Source: Coenobita brevimanus
Taxonomy: Eukaryota > Arthropoda > Malacostraca > Decapoda > Coenobitidae
Direction of reading: 5' to 3'
NCBI GenBank assembly: GCA_032717465.1
Contig: CM064697.1
Location: 5,106,501-5,170,500 of the forward strand
DNA: 64,000 nt
Positions 1 through 10,150 of this stretch are shown here, in pieces; position 1 is the first letter of the stretch, and the number at the start of each line of letters is the position of its first letter. A model generated the notes under the pieces. That model saw only the letters and a program-made list of their open reading frames with translations. It had not been told where the DNA came from and ran no database searches. Made by a program: the position numbers and the translations under genes.

Positions 1-235
1 ATGAGGAGGAGGAGGAAGAAAAGAATGAGGAGGAGGAAGAAAAGAATGAGGAGGAGGAGGAAGGAGAAGAATGAGGAGGAGGAGGAAGGAGAAGAATGAG
101 GAGGGGAAGAGGAAGGAAGAAGAGGAAAAGAACAACAAGGAGGAGAAGAGGAAGCCTAATACAATACGGGGAGGAAGAGGATGAAAGAGAAGAACAACGA
201 GGAGGAGAAGAGGAAGCCTAATACAATACTTAACT
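1..235 (+). repeat. Purine-rich GAGGA-type tandem repeat
   Basis: Almost pure A/G tract built from AGGAGGAGGAAGAA-like units. Towards the end a ~39-bp block (starting GAACAACAAGGAGGAG, ending CTAATACAATAC) occurs twice in direct orientation at about 129-167 and 190-229. No coding signal. Confidence 0.85.
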
Positions 236-347
236 ATATGAAGTATTAAACACACAGAGATTAAACACTCAACTTTGTTTTCCTTTGTCATATTAATGCC
301 AGCAAGGGGTATCATTAGTTTATGCTTCAAAATCTGCTTGTGGGTCA

Positions 348-386
<39 letters not shown>

Positions 387-860
387 TTACTGGCAAACCC
401 CTATCAGTAATTCCTCATTAAGATACTTTCACTAAGCACAGTCTCTCTCTTAATGTCACTCAAAAATACACTTTTCACAAACTTCTTAATTAATCTCAAA
501 GGTGTGCTGTGAAAGATCAATGTTAATTCATCTAAAAATATAATTTTTTTTAAATTTAACACAAATAAATCTTGCTACTTAGTTCTGTCTTGCATATGAT
601 CCTTAAATGCTGGAGAAAAAGTCCCTCTTGCTGGGACCAGACCCTAACTTCACGCAATCAGCAATTTACGGGAATATATATCAATTATTAAATGAGGAAT
701 TACTTACTGCTGGGATTATACACAAACAAAACTCACAATTTACACATATATATTCTGTTTTTAACTGTGTGGAAAATGTGCCACTACATCTCAGATGATG
801 TGTTTATATATACAGTATTTCAAAGCTATGCATATATATACTGAGGTGTACATGATGGGC
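236..860. other. Noncoding stretch with (AAT)n
   Basis: AT-rich sequence with an (AAT)n microsatellite at about 348-386. A 63-codon open frame at 607-798 has no recognisable domain and I do not call it a gene. Nothing else seen. Confidence 0.6.
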
Positions 861-1075
861 CTGTAGAAACAGTTCCAGTATTTTTATATCATTTGTATCA
901 TACCATTCATGAAGGCTCCAACATGCATTCATTGGCCATAGTCACCTAATGATGGCTGTCTATGCTGCTCAATCTCTGGCAGCCACCCTATGACCTTGTC
1001 TCGTATTTTTTTCCAGTCTGCCTCACAACCCTACCCCCAAAATTCACACTTCTCACCTTACGCACCCAATTGTTA
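861..1075 (-). mobile_element. LINE-B 3' fragment (severely truncated)
   Basis: Read on the minus strand this matches the 3' end of the longer LINE-B copy at 15.03-15.30 kb. Both share the block around AAGGCTCCAACATGC, then CACCTAATG-TGGCTSTC, and then CAACCCYACCCCCAA. Only the last ~200 bp of the element are present, typical of target-primed reverse transcription that aborted early. The fragment would encode the end of the C-terminal domain but has no open frame. Confidence 0.65.
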
Positions 1076-1468
1076 TAAAATTGCGGTGCAGGGCAGACAC
1101 CTGCAGGTGGTCGCACTGATATAACCAGGCCATGTCCAGTGAAAAGGGCCAGATGCTCACTCACTGACCATTTAAGCCCCTGGAATCCTGACTACCTCAC
1201 ATATTTCTCCCTACATGAGTGCTTAAAAATTATCAACTCCAGGACTTTCCTATTCCAGACAAACACCACTACAATACCAGCTGGTGTTCTCAGTGCCAAA
1301 AATCCCTCGTGGCTAAACACACAGACACAGGACAACAAGGGGACTCTCAATGAAGAAAAACACGAACACATAAACCACCACCACAACCCAACAAGACCTC
1401 CACACAAAGTTATAAGGCTGCCTCCTCCCCCCAACCTCACTATGTACCTCTTCATAATAACTAATCCC
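1076..1468. other. Noncoding, includes a dispersed repeat shared with 17.3 kb
   Basis: The segment about 1120-1200 (containing AAGCCCCTGGAATCCTG) resembles 17260-17400, which has AAGCCCCCAGAATCCTG followed by an (AAT)n-rich tail. It is probably a short interspersed element. The 113-codon frame spanning 1139-1480 looks fortuitous. Confidence 0.45.
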
Positions 1469-1497
1469 ATGAAACAGTGAAATTTTTAGTACTGAGA
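1469..1497 (+). repeat. Target-site duplication, left copy (LINE-A)
   Basis: 29 bp beginning ATGAAACAGTG and ending AGTACTGAGA, repeated without mismatch at 2921-2949. The two copies flank the LINE-A insertion exactly, the right copy starting after the (TGAT)n tail. Confidence 0.9.
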
Positions 1498-2897
1498 TTA
1501 ATAACGATCTTGACCAAGCTATTCAATAAGATATGGGTGACGGGGTTACTACCATCAGTTTGGAAGAATGGTGTAATTGTTAAAGTTCCGAAGAAGGGAG
1601 ATCTGAGTGAATGTGGTAATTGGAGGGGAATCTCTTTGTCACCGATAGCTTTGAAAGTTTTCAGTAGAGTGTTGTTAAATAGGTTGGAGCCGGTGGTTGA
1701 GAGTATTCTGAGGGATGAACAGGCTGGTTTTAGAAAGGGACGTGGTTGCAATGATCAGATCTTTATAGTTAGGCATTTGATGCAGCAAGTTAATGAAATG
1801 AGAGTACCGTTAAGTCTTTGTTTTGTTGATTTTGAAAAGGCTTTTGATAGTGTTTCGAGAGAGACTATGGGGAAGATCATGAGACATTATGGAATACCAG
1901 AGGAGTCTGTGAGGGTCATTATGAACATGCATGAGGACACATTTTGTAAAGTGATGGTTGATGGTTGTCTGAGTGATTCGTTTGAAGTCAAGTCCGGAGT
2001 AATTCAAGGTGGTGTTCTATCGCCTTTACTATTTATATTGGTCATTGATTACATTATGAAACGCGTTGGAACAGAAACCAGTGCAGGTATACTTTGGGGA
2101 GAGAACAGGAAACTTTTGGATTTAGATTATGCAGATGATAGAGTTTTGATTTGTGATGGGCCAGAAGAGATGCAGAGAGTGTTGGACTGTTTGGTGAGTG
2201 AAGGTCGCAAGGTGGGTTTGGTTATTAATTGTGGAAAAACTGAAATAATCAATATGAATATGGAAAATGCACAGGAATGTGTAATTGGAGGTATGGTTGT
2301 AAAGCAAGTTGATAGGTTTAAATATTTAGGTACTTATTTAGCCAAGGATGGTTCTTTGAACTTTGAATTCGAGGAAAGGTTAAAGAAGGCTAATCAGGCA
2401 ATGGGAATGCTTAAAAATATTTGGAATAATAACAATTTCTCTGTGCATACAAAAATCAAACTTTATAAGGTAATGGTTAGGAGTATCTTTATTTACTGTA
2501 TGGACACGAGTCTTGGTACAGCACAGTGACTATGGAAAATAAATTCTTGGTGTTTGAAAATAAAGCACTTAGAAGAATATTAGGAATTAAGTGGTGGGAA
2601 AGGATACCAAATAGTAGAATTAGAGAAATAACGGGAGTGCAGCCGATCGATGAATATGTTAGATTCTCACGATGGAAGTGGCTAGGACATGTGTACAGGA
2701 GACAGGGAATAGTATGAGGTACACCAGAGTGGGTGGCACTTGGTAGGAGAGGTAGAGGAAGGCCAAAAGAGACGTGGGTGAGGACAATGAGACGGGAAGC
2801 TGGAGATGAGTGCTGGGGAGATCTTGAGGAGTTAGCACAAGATAGGATGTGGTGGTGTGAGTTCATCGAGGCCCTATGCATCCCCGAGGGTGCCACA
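1498..2897 (+). pseudogene. Reverse transcriptase of LINE-A (truncated, frameshifted)
   Basis: The encoded enzyme would copy the LINE RNA into DNA at a nicked target. The translation shows the RT palm in order: WRGISLSPIALKVFSR (motif 1/2), FVDFEKAFDS (motif A, catalytic Asp), QGGVLSPLLF (motif B), YADD at 2128-2139 (motif C), KYLG (motif E). The first frame runs to a TGA near 2527. Homology then continues in another frame (LLYGHESW...MENKFLVFENKALRRILG), so a frameshift lies near 2480-2500. A TGA at 2715-2717 interrupts the C-terminal domain, which continues through RRGRGRPKETW to about 2895. The open frame's first codons (MKFLVLR) come from the target-site duplication, not the element. No endonuclease domain is present. 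Class assignment (RTE-like) rests on motif style and tail. Confidence 0.88.
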
Positions 2898-2920
2898 GGA
2901 AATGATTGATTGATTGATTG
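1498..2920 (+). mobile_element. LINE-A: 5'-truncated RTE-like non-LTR retrotransposon
   Basis: A 1.42-kb insertion bounded by a perfect 29-bp target-site duplication and ending in a (TGAT)n tail (about 2903-2922), the kind of short-tandem-repeat 3' end common in RTE-clade LINEs. It contains the reverse transcriptase core and C-terminal domain but lacks the endonuclease and 5' region, so it is dead on arrival. The frame is also broken twice. The perfect duplication suggests the insertion is fairly recent compared with the other LINE remains here. Confidence 0.85.
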
Positions 2921-2922
2921 AT
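2903..2922 (+). repeat. (TGAT)n 3' tail of LINE-A
   Basis: Four to five TGAT units between the coding remnant and the right target-site duplication. This is the 3' terminus used to prime integration. Confidence 0.85.
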
Positions 2923-2949
2923 GAAACAGTGAAATTTTTAGTACTGAGA
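2921..2949 (+). repeat. Target-site duplication, right copy (LINE-A)
   Basis: Identical to 1469-1497. Its first two bases could also belong to the TGAT tail, so 27-29 bp is the safe length. Confidence 0.9.
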
Positions 2950-2954
2950 CAGGA

Positions 2955-3010
2955 ATGAGTCTCCTTGATTACTAGTTCAACTGACCCTCCAGTCTGGCCC
3001 CTTTGTCAGA
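2955..3010 (+). repeat. Dispersed repeat E (copy 1)
   Basis: Starts ATGAGTCTCCTTG and runs through CCTCCAGTCTGG. Related copies are at 6637-6690 and 24398-24450 (plus) and 26632-26665 (minus). LINE-A landed immediately upstream of this copy. Confidence 0.7.
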
Positions 3011-3402
3011 GGAACATAAAAACATTACGGCCATCCAAACCACCAAGGAAGTTGTACTAGACCTATTACTTGACCACTGCCCCAAATTAGAAAGTTACCT
3101 AAATCCAAATAAAATGTGCAACCATTTTTATTTTTCCTCCTTTTTTTCTTATTTCCTTTTTTTTCTGTTAATAACTTATCCTGTACATACTGCCTACCTA
3201 GCCACTACAGCCATTCAAAGTCTATAACACTGCACGAGAGCACTAAATTTCACAAGATATAGTCAATATTTTTTTCCTCGCCCTTAAAACGGCCCCCATT
3301 CAGAAGGAACTGTGCTGTGAAAATACATGGAATTTCACAGTACAGGTCATCGGCTCCAACCACCTGCACTTGTCGCAGTCCGCCGATGGCTGTGGCCGTC
3401 AA

Positions 3403-3406
<4 letters not shown>

Positions 3407-3434
<28 letters not shown>
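3407..3434 (+). repeat. Poly-T tract
   Basis: Uninterrupted run of about 28 T inside the first tandem unit. The second unit has a shorter T/CT-rich tract at the same place. Confidence 0.9.
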
Positions 3435-3481
3435 GCAGTACTTTATTATTTAAGAGTTTAAACAGCTTTTTTTAAAAATAA

Positions 3482-3485
<4 letters not shown>

Positions 3486-3534
<49 letters not shown>
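3486..3534. repeat. (AT)n microsatellite
   Basis: About 24 AT dinucleotides, absent from the corresponding positions in the other two tandem units. Confidence 0.95.
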
Positions 3535-3537
<3 letters not shown>

Positions 3538-3760
3538 TACTTTATTTTTATTATTTCACACTGTACCTAGCTACCTATACACACAAGGCCACTACAGACA
3601 TCCACAAATCTGCAGCCAAACAGGACCCTTCAAAAACCATCACCAGACACCCACCCTTCACAAACAACCCTACCCAGAGAAACATGAATACACCTACTCT
3701 CTCTCACCCTCTCTTTACTCTAACTTTGTCTAAAAATGCCTTGTGCTCTCTCTCATGGAT

Positions 3761-3821
3761 CTATTTATCTATCTATTGCCAGACGCCTTAATCCCTTACG
3801 GGATGGCCACAAACGTATCGC
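3761..3821 (-). mobile_element. LINE-C 3' tip, 61 bp, with target-site duplication
   Basis: A (TATC)n tail followed by GCCAGACGCCTTAATCCC and GGATGGCCACAAACG matches the LINE-C 3' ends at 20.83 and 60.45 kb. It is flanked by a perfect 13-bp duplication CTCTCTCATGGAT at 3748-3760 and 3822-3834. The second tandem unit (about 4535-4552) has the uninterrupted site, so it serves as an empty-site control. Confidence 0.85.
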
Positions 3822-5020
3822 CTCTCTCATGGATGCTAGGTTGTAAGCATAGTATATAAACACTAAAATACGATGCTGGTTATGAAGAAGAGCTATGGAA
3901 GGCATATAATAAAAACTTGCATTACAAAAAGTACTTTAAAAAATCTATAAGCCAAGAAACGGTTTACAATGCTGGGTGGTAACCATATAATCAAACCATA
4001 TGTGCTCCCTATGTGTCAACAAGTGGGTTGGTGAAGGGTTAGTGCCCCTCCCCATGAATAAAAGTCAAATGGCCCCTCCTTACGGGATTATGGCAGCTGG
4101 CAGTAGGCAGACAGATAGATAGATATTCTCATCCTATACCCAACACTAAAATTCACAAGGATACATATTTTCTTTCCTACCCCCTTAAAACGACCCCCAT
4201 TCCAACAGAACCATACTGTGAATAACATATGGAATTTCACAGTACAGGTCACCGGCTCCGTCCACCTGCAATACCTGTAGCCGAAGTGCAGATCCACCAG
4301 TGGCTGTGGCCGTCATCCACTTTTTTTTTTCTCTCTCTCTTTTCTAACTTTATTTCTACTACTTCAGACGGTCCATAGCAACTACCTACATATACATGGC
4401 CACTACAGCCAAAGAGAAGACTTCAAAAACCATCATGAGACACCCACCCTTCAGACACAACCACATCCAGAAAAACACAACCTATACTCTCTCTCTCTTT
4501 TTACTCTAACTTGGTCTAAAAATGCCCTGTGCTCTCTCTCATGGATGCTGTATTGTAAGAATACAGTATATAAGCACTATAATATGATGCTGGTTTTGAA
4601 GAACAGCTATGGAAAGCATGTAATAACAACTTATATTACAAAGAGTACTTACAACCTATTCTCATCCTATACCCAACACTATTTTTCAGAAGGATACATA
4701 TTTTTTCCTACCCCCTTAAAACGGCCCCCATTCCAAAGGAACTGTGCTGTGAAAAGCATATGGAATTTCACAGTAACTTTATTTCTACTATTTCAGACGG
4801 TACATAGTTACTACCTAGATATACAACAGAAACCTTCAAAAACCATCACTAGACACCCACCCTTCAGACTCAACCATACCCAGAGAAACACAACTCTAAC
4901 TTGGTCTAAAAATGGCTTATGCTCTCTCATGAATGCTGAGTTGTAAGAATACAGTAAACAGGCATTAAAATATGATGCCTGTCACAATGAAAAGCTATGG
5001 AGTGAATGCAGGTCTAATGT

Positions 5021-5924
5021 TTTGTTTCTGCCAGTGGGACACGTAAAAAATAAAACTACCAAAACATGAAAATTTGTGCCAAGTTAGAGTGGAATTAGTA
5101 TACCCAGACTTCAACACAATCATCATCTTTCTCTACTTCAGTGCCAACACAATACACAACTCACACACAATGCACTATGCCCATTGTGTAATGCTTCCTG
5201 CCACACCACACCACACTCACATTTACCACAGTGTAAAGGCCTCCCCCCCACACCACAACACACTACTACAAACACTCACCACATGTACCACAGTGGAGGC
5301 CTCCTCCCACACACCACAGCACACTACCACAACAGACAATCTTTCAACATATACCTTTGGGGCTGCCAGGGTTTCTGTAGTCAGTCAAGTGGGATTACAA
5401 GCCAAGATTTACTAATACATAGCAAATATTCTTCAAAACAGCATAATTTTGATATAATAGGTTTATCATCCACTGACAAAGGAATTCAATTTATCATGAG
5501 AATTAACTTGCTGGAAGGGAAGGTTATGACGGCCAATACAGGTGATAGGAGGGTCAGAGGCATGTAATGATTTTAGCACTACAACAACAGGGTCTCTCTA
5601 TCTCTCATGACAGAAATATTTGAGGTGGGAGCAAAGAACAAAGAATAAACAAGCATTAAGGGGGCGAACTATCAGTACCATGCCTAGTGAAGTGGACTAA
5701 TCATCATCATCATCATCTTCGTAACCAATTATTTTTCAATCATCGTAACCATTTTTTTTTCTTTTTCAAGCAGTCACTCCTAACCTGTTTATTTATTTTT
5801 TTTACACATGGATAAATTGCATAGGGCCCATAAAGCAAAGAGGAAACCCAAGAGAGATTGAAACTAACTGCAAGCCAAATGAAATGGCTCATACACTCAT
5901 TCACTTACAATTCAAATCCTAGTA

Positions 5925-5962
<38 letters not shown>

Positions 5963-6194
5963 CCATGGGGACATCACACATCCTTGCTCTCTCTAATCAT
6001 AAACCACGATAACCCAACCCAACAGACATCAACACCATTACAAACACCCAAACGATACACAGACCAAGAAAACGCAACAATGAAGGAGAATTATCAACAG
6101 CATAGCCTAAGAATCAGGATAACGATAGTAATTCTAAAAACGTATCAACCATTGGCTGTGATGTTGGAGACCTTGCAACTTTATACAACATCGT
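5021..6194. other. Noncoding, repeat-derived
   Basis: Contains ACACCACA-rich sequence at 5190-5340 shared loosely with 7900-8040, a (CAT)n run near 5702 and an (AC)n microsatellite at 5929-5958. Open frames here are low-complexity or cross dispersed repeats, and I call no gene. Confidence 0.6.
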
Positions 6195-6255
6195 CTGCCA
6201 TCATCCAATCCTATGTCACCCCATAAGGAGCGTAGGAAGCCAGGGCTAGGTATAT
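6195..6255 (+). repeat. SINE-like repeat D fragment
   Basis: CATCATCCAATCCTATG then AAGGAGCGTAGGA and GGGCTAGG match the repeat D copies at 12718, 13703, 16632 and, on the other strand, 57280-57430. Confidence 0.65.
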
Positions 6256-6444
6256 TGCACAAAATTATCTGCTCAACACATAATACTGCTGATTTCTGAG
6301 ATGCCCTGGGTTGAAAGACGATAGAGACCTGACAGGCAAATTGGTTCTTGCTCATGCTTAGGAAAATATGGCAAATGACTGTGTGATAGGAAGAGATATA
6401 TCAAAATAGTTTAGTCTATGGGCACCCTAGGATCTCTCCCTACC

Positions 6445-6483
6445 TATCTATCAATCTATTTATAGCCTGACGCCCTAATCCAT
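6445..6483 (-). mobile_element. LINE-C extreme 3' tip
   Basis: Degenerate TATC/TATT tail followed by AGCCTGACGCCCTAATCC, then unrelated sequence. Only about 20 bp of LINE-C beyond the tail remain. No clear target-site duplication. Confidence 0.55.
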
Positions 6484-6636
6484 AGTTATAAAAATTCAAA
6501 CACGTGGCACATTTTCCCACGTATCGATAAGAGTATTATATGTTCCAATTCAACATATAACTATAGTCAGTTTATTTCCATCTGACAAAGCAAGGCAACT
6601 TTTATCACTTCAGTATGCCTTAGTGATGGGGTACGG

Positions 6637-6690
6637 ATGAGTCTCCTTGGTTACTAGTCAAATTAACTCTCCAGTCTGACTACACTTGGC
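6637..6690 (+). repeat. Dispersed repeat E (copy 2)
   Basis: ATGAGTCTCCTTGGTTACTA then CTCTCCAGTCTGAC. Similarity to the 24.4-kb copy extends ~80 bp upstream (TATAGTCAGTTTATTTCCAT). Confidence 0.7.
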
Positions 6691-8149
6691 CATAAAGCTA
6701 ACGGTTATGAATATCTGTCAGGTGAAGCAAACTGACTATAGAATAAATCAACAGAAATAAAGACACCAAAAAAACACTCCTACATCAATATATAAAACAT
6801 AGTCAGCCACAGGGAAAAAAATATAAAAAACATAAACTGTATTAACGATAAATGTTCGTATATATGCAGAGAAAAATCTCGTTAATCTCTCACCTAAATG
6901 AAGGGAATCAACTGCTATGTTTAATGAGGGGAATAAACTCAGAATGATTGTTATTCTTGGATATAAATGAAGGGAAACAACTCAAGTCGCTCATCAACCT
7001 TTGACATAAATGGTCGTTAACTAAGGATGCTTGTTAGTTTTAAAATCTCAGTGCTATTTAGGACAATACATTTTTCTTTTTAATGCAGAGAAGCAGAAAC
7101 TGAAGAGTGCAAGAAATAATACACAAAAGAGAGCCAAATGCAAGATATCTTACATCTGAAATCCTGCACACATTGCATTTACAAGACTGGAGGTCACAGG
7201 CAGAGGGAAATAGAGATTGAGAAAAATAAATTCAAGTTGACCTGTTGCCAATTACAATCAACCAAAGAAGGACAAGAGTACATATTTTTTTCAGCATATT
7301 TTTTCCTGTGGCTGACTGTGCAGTACATCACAATGACATGGTAATAATAATAATGCAAATATAACAAGAAAGTGGGCATAACAATTGGCGTAGAAATACA
7401 ATAGCCAACATCAACAGTTCAGGAGAGATAATATAGACAAAACACCCATTTTTATTGTTGGGTAAACAAGCACTATGGCTTTTTTGCAGAGTCCTTTTAT
7501 TTGCCACAGTTATTTACGATCTTTTGGGCTGATAATACCTGCTGCTGTGGTGGTCCCTGGCTCATTTTAATTACTAAGAATCAGAGTCAATGCTGGAGAA
7601 ACTAAATACTCGAATTTAATCAAAGAAAAGAGGCAATAGGAGCTCCAAAATTCTTACAACCAAGATTATCTTCTAACATTTTTCAGACGTGTGTGTGCAT
7701 CTTTCTGGAGTTTACTCTGGAAAATGACACGCATATATCCTGAGCAAAGTTTCATAGCTCATTTAGCCACATCTCATTCAAGAAGGTAGATGATCAGCAC
7801 ACACAGATAAGCTACAACCAACTGACACTGTTTTACTTAGGCAGCAAATACTGTACTGGCAAAAATGCTGAAATTGACGCTATGTTGGTTCAGAGAAGTG
7901 GTTTGATTACAGCACTACTACACAGGCATATCCAAACACCTGCCACTGTCCTACTTAGCCAGGAATACAGGACCACAACAACAGCAGCCCACAATTTACT
8001 AAACCAAAATACAGGGCTGCCCATATATATCTGGTGTTGTTGGCTCAGTCTGCGGGTATGGGGGAAGCATGTATTTTGACAACTTAATTATGCTCCGTTT
8101 AACTGGGTATTAAATTACCATCATTCCTTTGTAAATGCTAGTTGAAACA
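6691..8149. other. Noncoding stretch
   Basis: AT-rich, with no recognisable gene or long repeat. 7860-8050 resembles 5230-5390 (both rich in ACTACWACAC and ending with GGGCTGCC), so part of it is dispersed repeat. Confidence 0.5.
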
Positions 8150-8240
8150 TGACTAATATGGTGCTAGTCATGAAGAAGTCCTATGGAAAAGATGTTGGGC
8201 CACAGTGCTATCTTATTCTGCCAGTGACATGAGGGAAATA
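8150..8240 (+). repeat. Dispersed repeat B (representative copy)
   Basis: GTGCTAGTCATGAAGAAGT, then CTATGGAAAAGATG, GGCCACAGT and TTCTGCCAGTGACATGAGG. Decayed relatives lie near 3870, 4580, 4970, 12420, 12540 and 13425. Function unknown. It marks a shared repeat family through the first 14 kb. Confidence 0.6.
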
Positions 8241-8336
8241 AATCTGCATAAGGACAAAAATCTTGTCTCTTTGTGTCATGTTTGTGTCATACCTTGTGCC
8301 ATGCTTTTGTGTGTCATGTCTGTGTGTGTCGTGTTT

Positions 8337-9125
8337 CTGGATGTCATGTCTCAGTGGCTGTTCAATTTGTATATGGATGAAGCTATAAGAGAGGTAACAG
8401 GAAGGAATGTGAATATATTGGTATCTAGTGAGGGAGGGTAAGATGTGGAAACTTCCTGAGCTGTTGCTTGCTGATGATACTGTATTGTGATGAATGTGAA
8501 CTGCAAGGCTTGGTGCATGAGTCTGAGGATGTAAGAAACAGAATCCTAAAGAGAATATATGTATGGGTAAAGTTATGGTCTTGAGGGAAATCACAGCATA
8601 CAGAGTGAGACTGGATGGTGAGGAAATAGATAATGAAGGTGCATCCAAGTACTTTAGAGTGATAAGTGAGGATGGAAGGATGTGCTTTAATGGGCACAGC
8701 AGGGTAGAAAGGTTGCTGGATCACTGAAAGCTGTGATAAGACGTTGAGAAATGAGGCTTAGATCCTGTTGGAAGGGCACAAGAGTGAGAGAGCAGTGGAA
8801 ATGACCTGAGGAATGTGTGGAGTTTTATGGAGAGACAGATATACAAATGAGGAAGTGGAAAAGTGCTGTGGTGCTATTAGGAGAAATACTTTGAGATAGT
8901 TTGGCCATGTAGAGAATGGGGAATAAGAGAATGACTAGAAGGTATGTGTATGATGTGAAGAGGAGGAGAGACCATGGCAGAGACGGAAGACTGGAGTGGA
9001 GAGACACAAGGGAGGGAGGTGTGAGTTGGAGAGAGGGCAGTCAAATAGCAGATAACAGAATGACATGGAGTTAATTTGTTTGTGGCCTCCCCTTATGCAA
9101 CTGAGATGTCTGGCAAAAGATAAAA
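8337..9125 (+). pseudogene. Decayed LINE-C reverse transcriptase, C-terminal half
   Basis: The plus strand gives scattered homology in several frames: WLFNLYMDEAIREV at the start, LLLADDTVL (catalytic ADD with Leu instead of Tyr before it), LDGEEIDNEGASKYFRVIS (the KYLG region, with Phe-Arg), and at the end RMTRRYVYDVKRRRDHGRDG then WRDTREGGVSWREGSQIADN followed by FVCGLPLCN. This order is that of the RT palm to C-terminal domain, and the end matches the LINE-C copies at 20.8 and 60.5 kb. Many stops and frameshifts make it an old copy. The (GATA)n tail is eroded (AAAAGATAAAAG near 9117). Confidence 0.75.
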
Positions 9126-10084
9126 GTCAGTGGAGGGTAAAAATATCTTCTTACCAAAATGAGTGAACTTTAAGCAATTACTGAAGAAAATGCAAGAGGA
9201 GATATCAAATTACTTGATAAAAAAATGCAACCAATGGATGCAAACAAGCAATCACTATCAAGTAAGAAAGGGTTATGGGAAAACAGAAAATGACGCAGGG
9301 TAGTGATGGTAAAGCCGACTGAGCCTCCACCATATCAATCATCAAATAATCAAAATCAATATAATAATCATCATTCATTATTATTAAAATCATCACTGCA
9401 ATCGTCATCATCATCATCCCAGCCTCTTCTTCCCACCTAAGGATAGGGTAAGGTATGGTTCAAAATGCAACAACAAAACACATGGGATCAGACATGTTAT
9501 ATATGAACCACCCTGTACTTTTTGGCATCTGTGGCACATAACCAGGACTTAACTGCATCTGTTTGTGATGTACAGGCATGTGCAAAAGTATGCTAACAAT
9601 ACTCTGCCAGTACTAACTTGTATTTCATATTTACCACTCTTCCCCAAATGACTAGAGGGTAACATTCCTTCTGTTGCCTGTTTTCCTGATGCCTGGAACA
9701 GACACCTTCATATGGCAATGATCAGATATTGAATGCTAGATTAAAATAACAGCCATCAGTTCCTTTACTATCCCCATACAGGAGAATGGTGGACTAGGAA
9801 AGAATAGTAACGTTGATGTGCAGTCATTACCACATGAAATATTTCAAACAACACCTTCCATTCCTACAGCTGGCAGAGAAGTGTCTACATACTTTGCTCA
9901 TGCTCAGGACAGGATTTATGCAAAACATTTCATAGCCAATGGTTGTGTACGGCTGGCCAGTTGTCTATAACCTTAGTTGCTTTACTCGAATCTGGCGAAG
10001 ATGTCTTCTTTCAGAGCTGATGGCAGCAGGTAAAGAAACTGGTTGTTTGATACGATTACTAATCAAAGTGGACATCTCGTGACT
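9126..10084. other. Noncoding stretch with ATC-rich repeat
   Basis: 9340-9460 contains (ATC)n-rich DNA followed by CCTCTTCTTCCCACCTAAGG. A related block is at 13276-13360. Nothing else recognised. Confidence 0.5.
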
Positions 10085-10150
10085 ATCATGAGTGACAAGC
10101 CAAGTGGCTTCTGGCTACCCAGGATATAAGTTACTACACTTGGTGGTAAT
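10085..10150 (+). repeat. SINE-like repeat D, other-end fragment
   Basis: GAGTGACAAGCCAAGTGGCT followed by ACTACACTTGGTGGTAA matches 57145-57215 of the more complete copy. Confidence 0.55.

Larger units (their letters stand above)
3228..5000 (+). repeat. Three-copy degenerate tandem duplication
   Basis: Units begin near 3228, 4136 and 4673. Each carries CCCTTAAAACGRCCCCCATT, then ATGGAATTTCACAGTA, then CAAAAACCATCA, CACCCACCCTTCA, TTGGTCTAAAAATG, CTCTCATGRATGCT and a GATGCTGGTTATGAAGAA-like end. Units differ in length: the first holds long poly-T, (AT)n and a LINE-C tip, and the third lacks the middle. No protein is encoded. Confidence 0.8.

Noticed and set aside
1139..1480. 113-codon plus-strand frame
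   Set aside because: It crosses dispersed repeat sequence and ends in the LINE-A target duplication, and an opposing frame of similar length exists.
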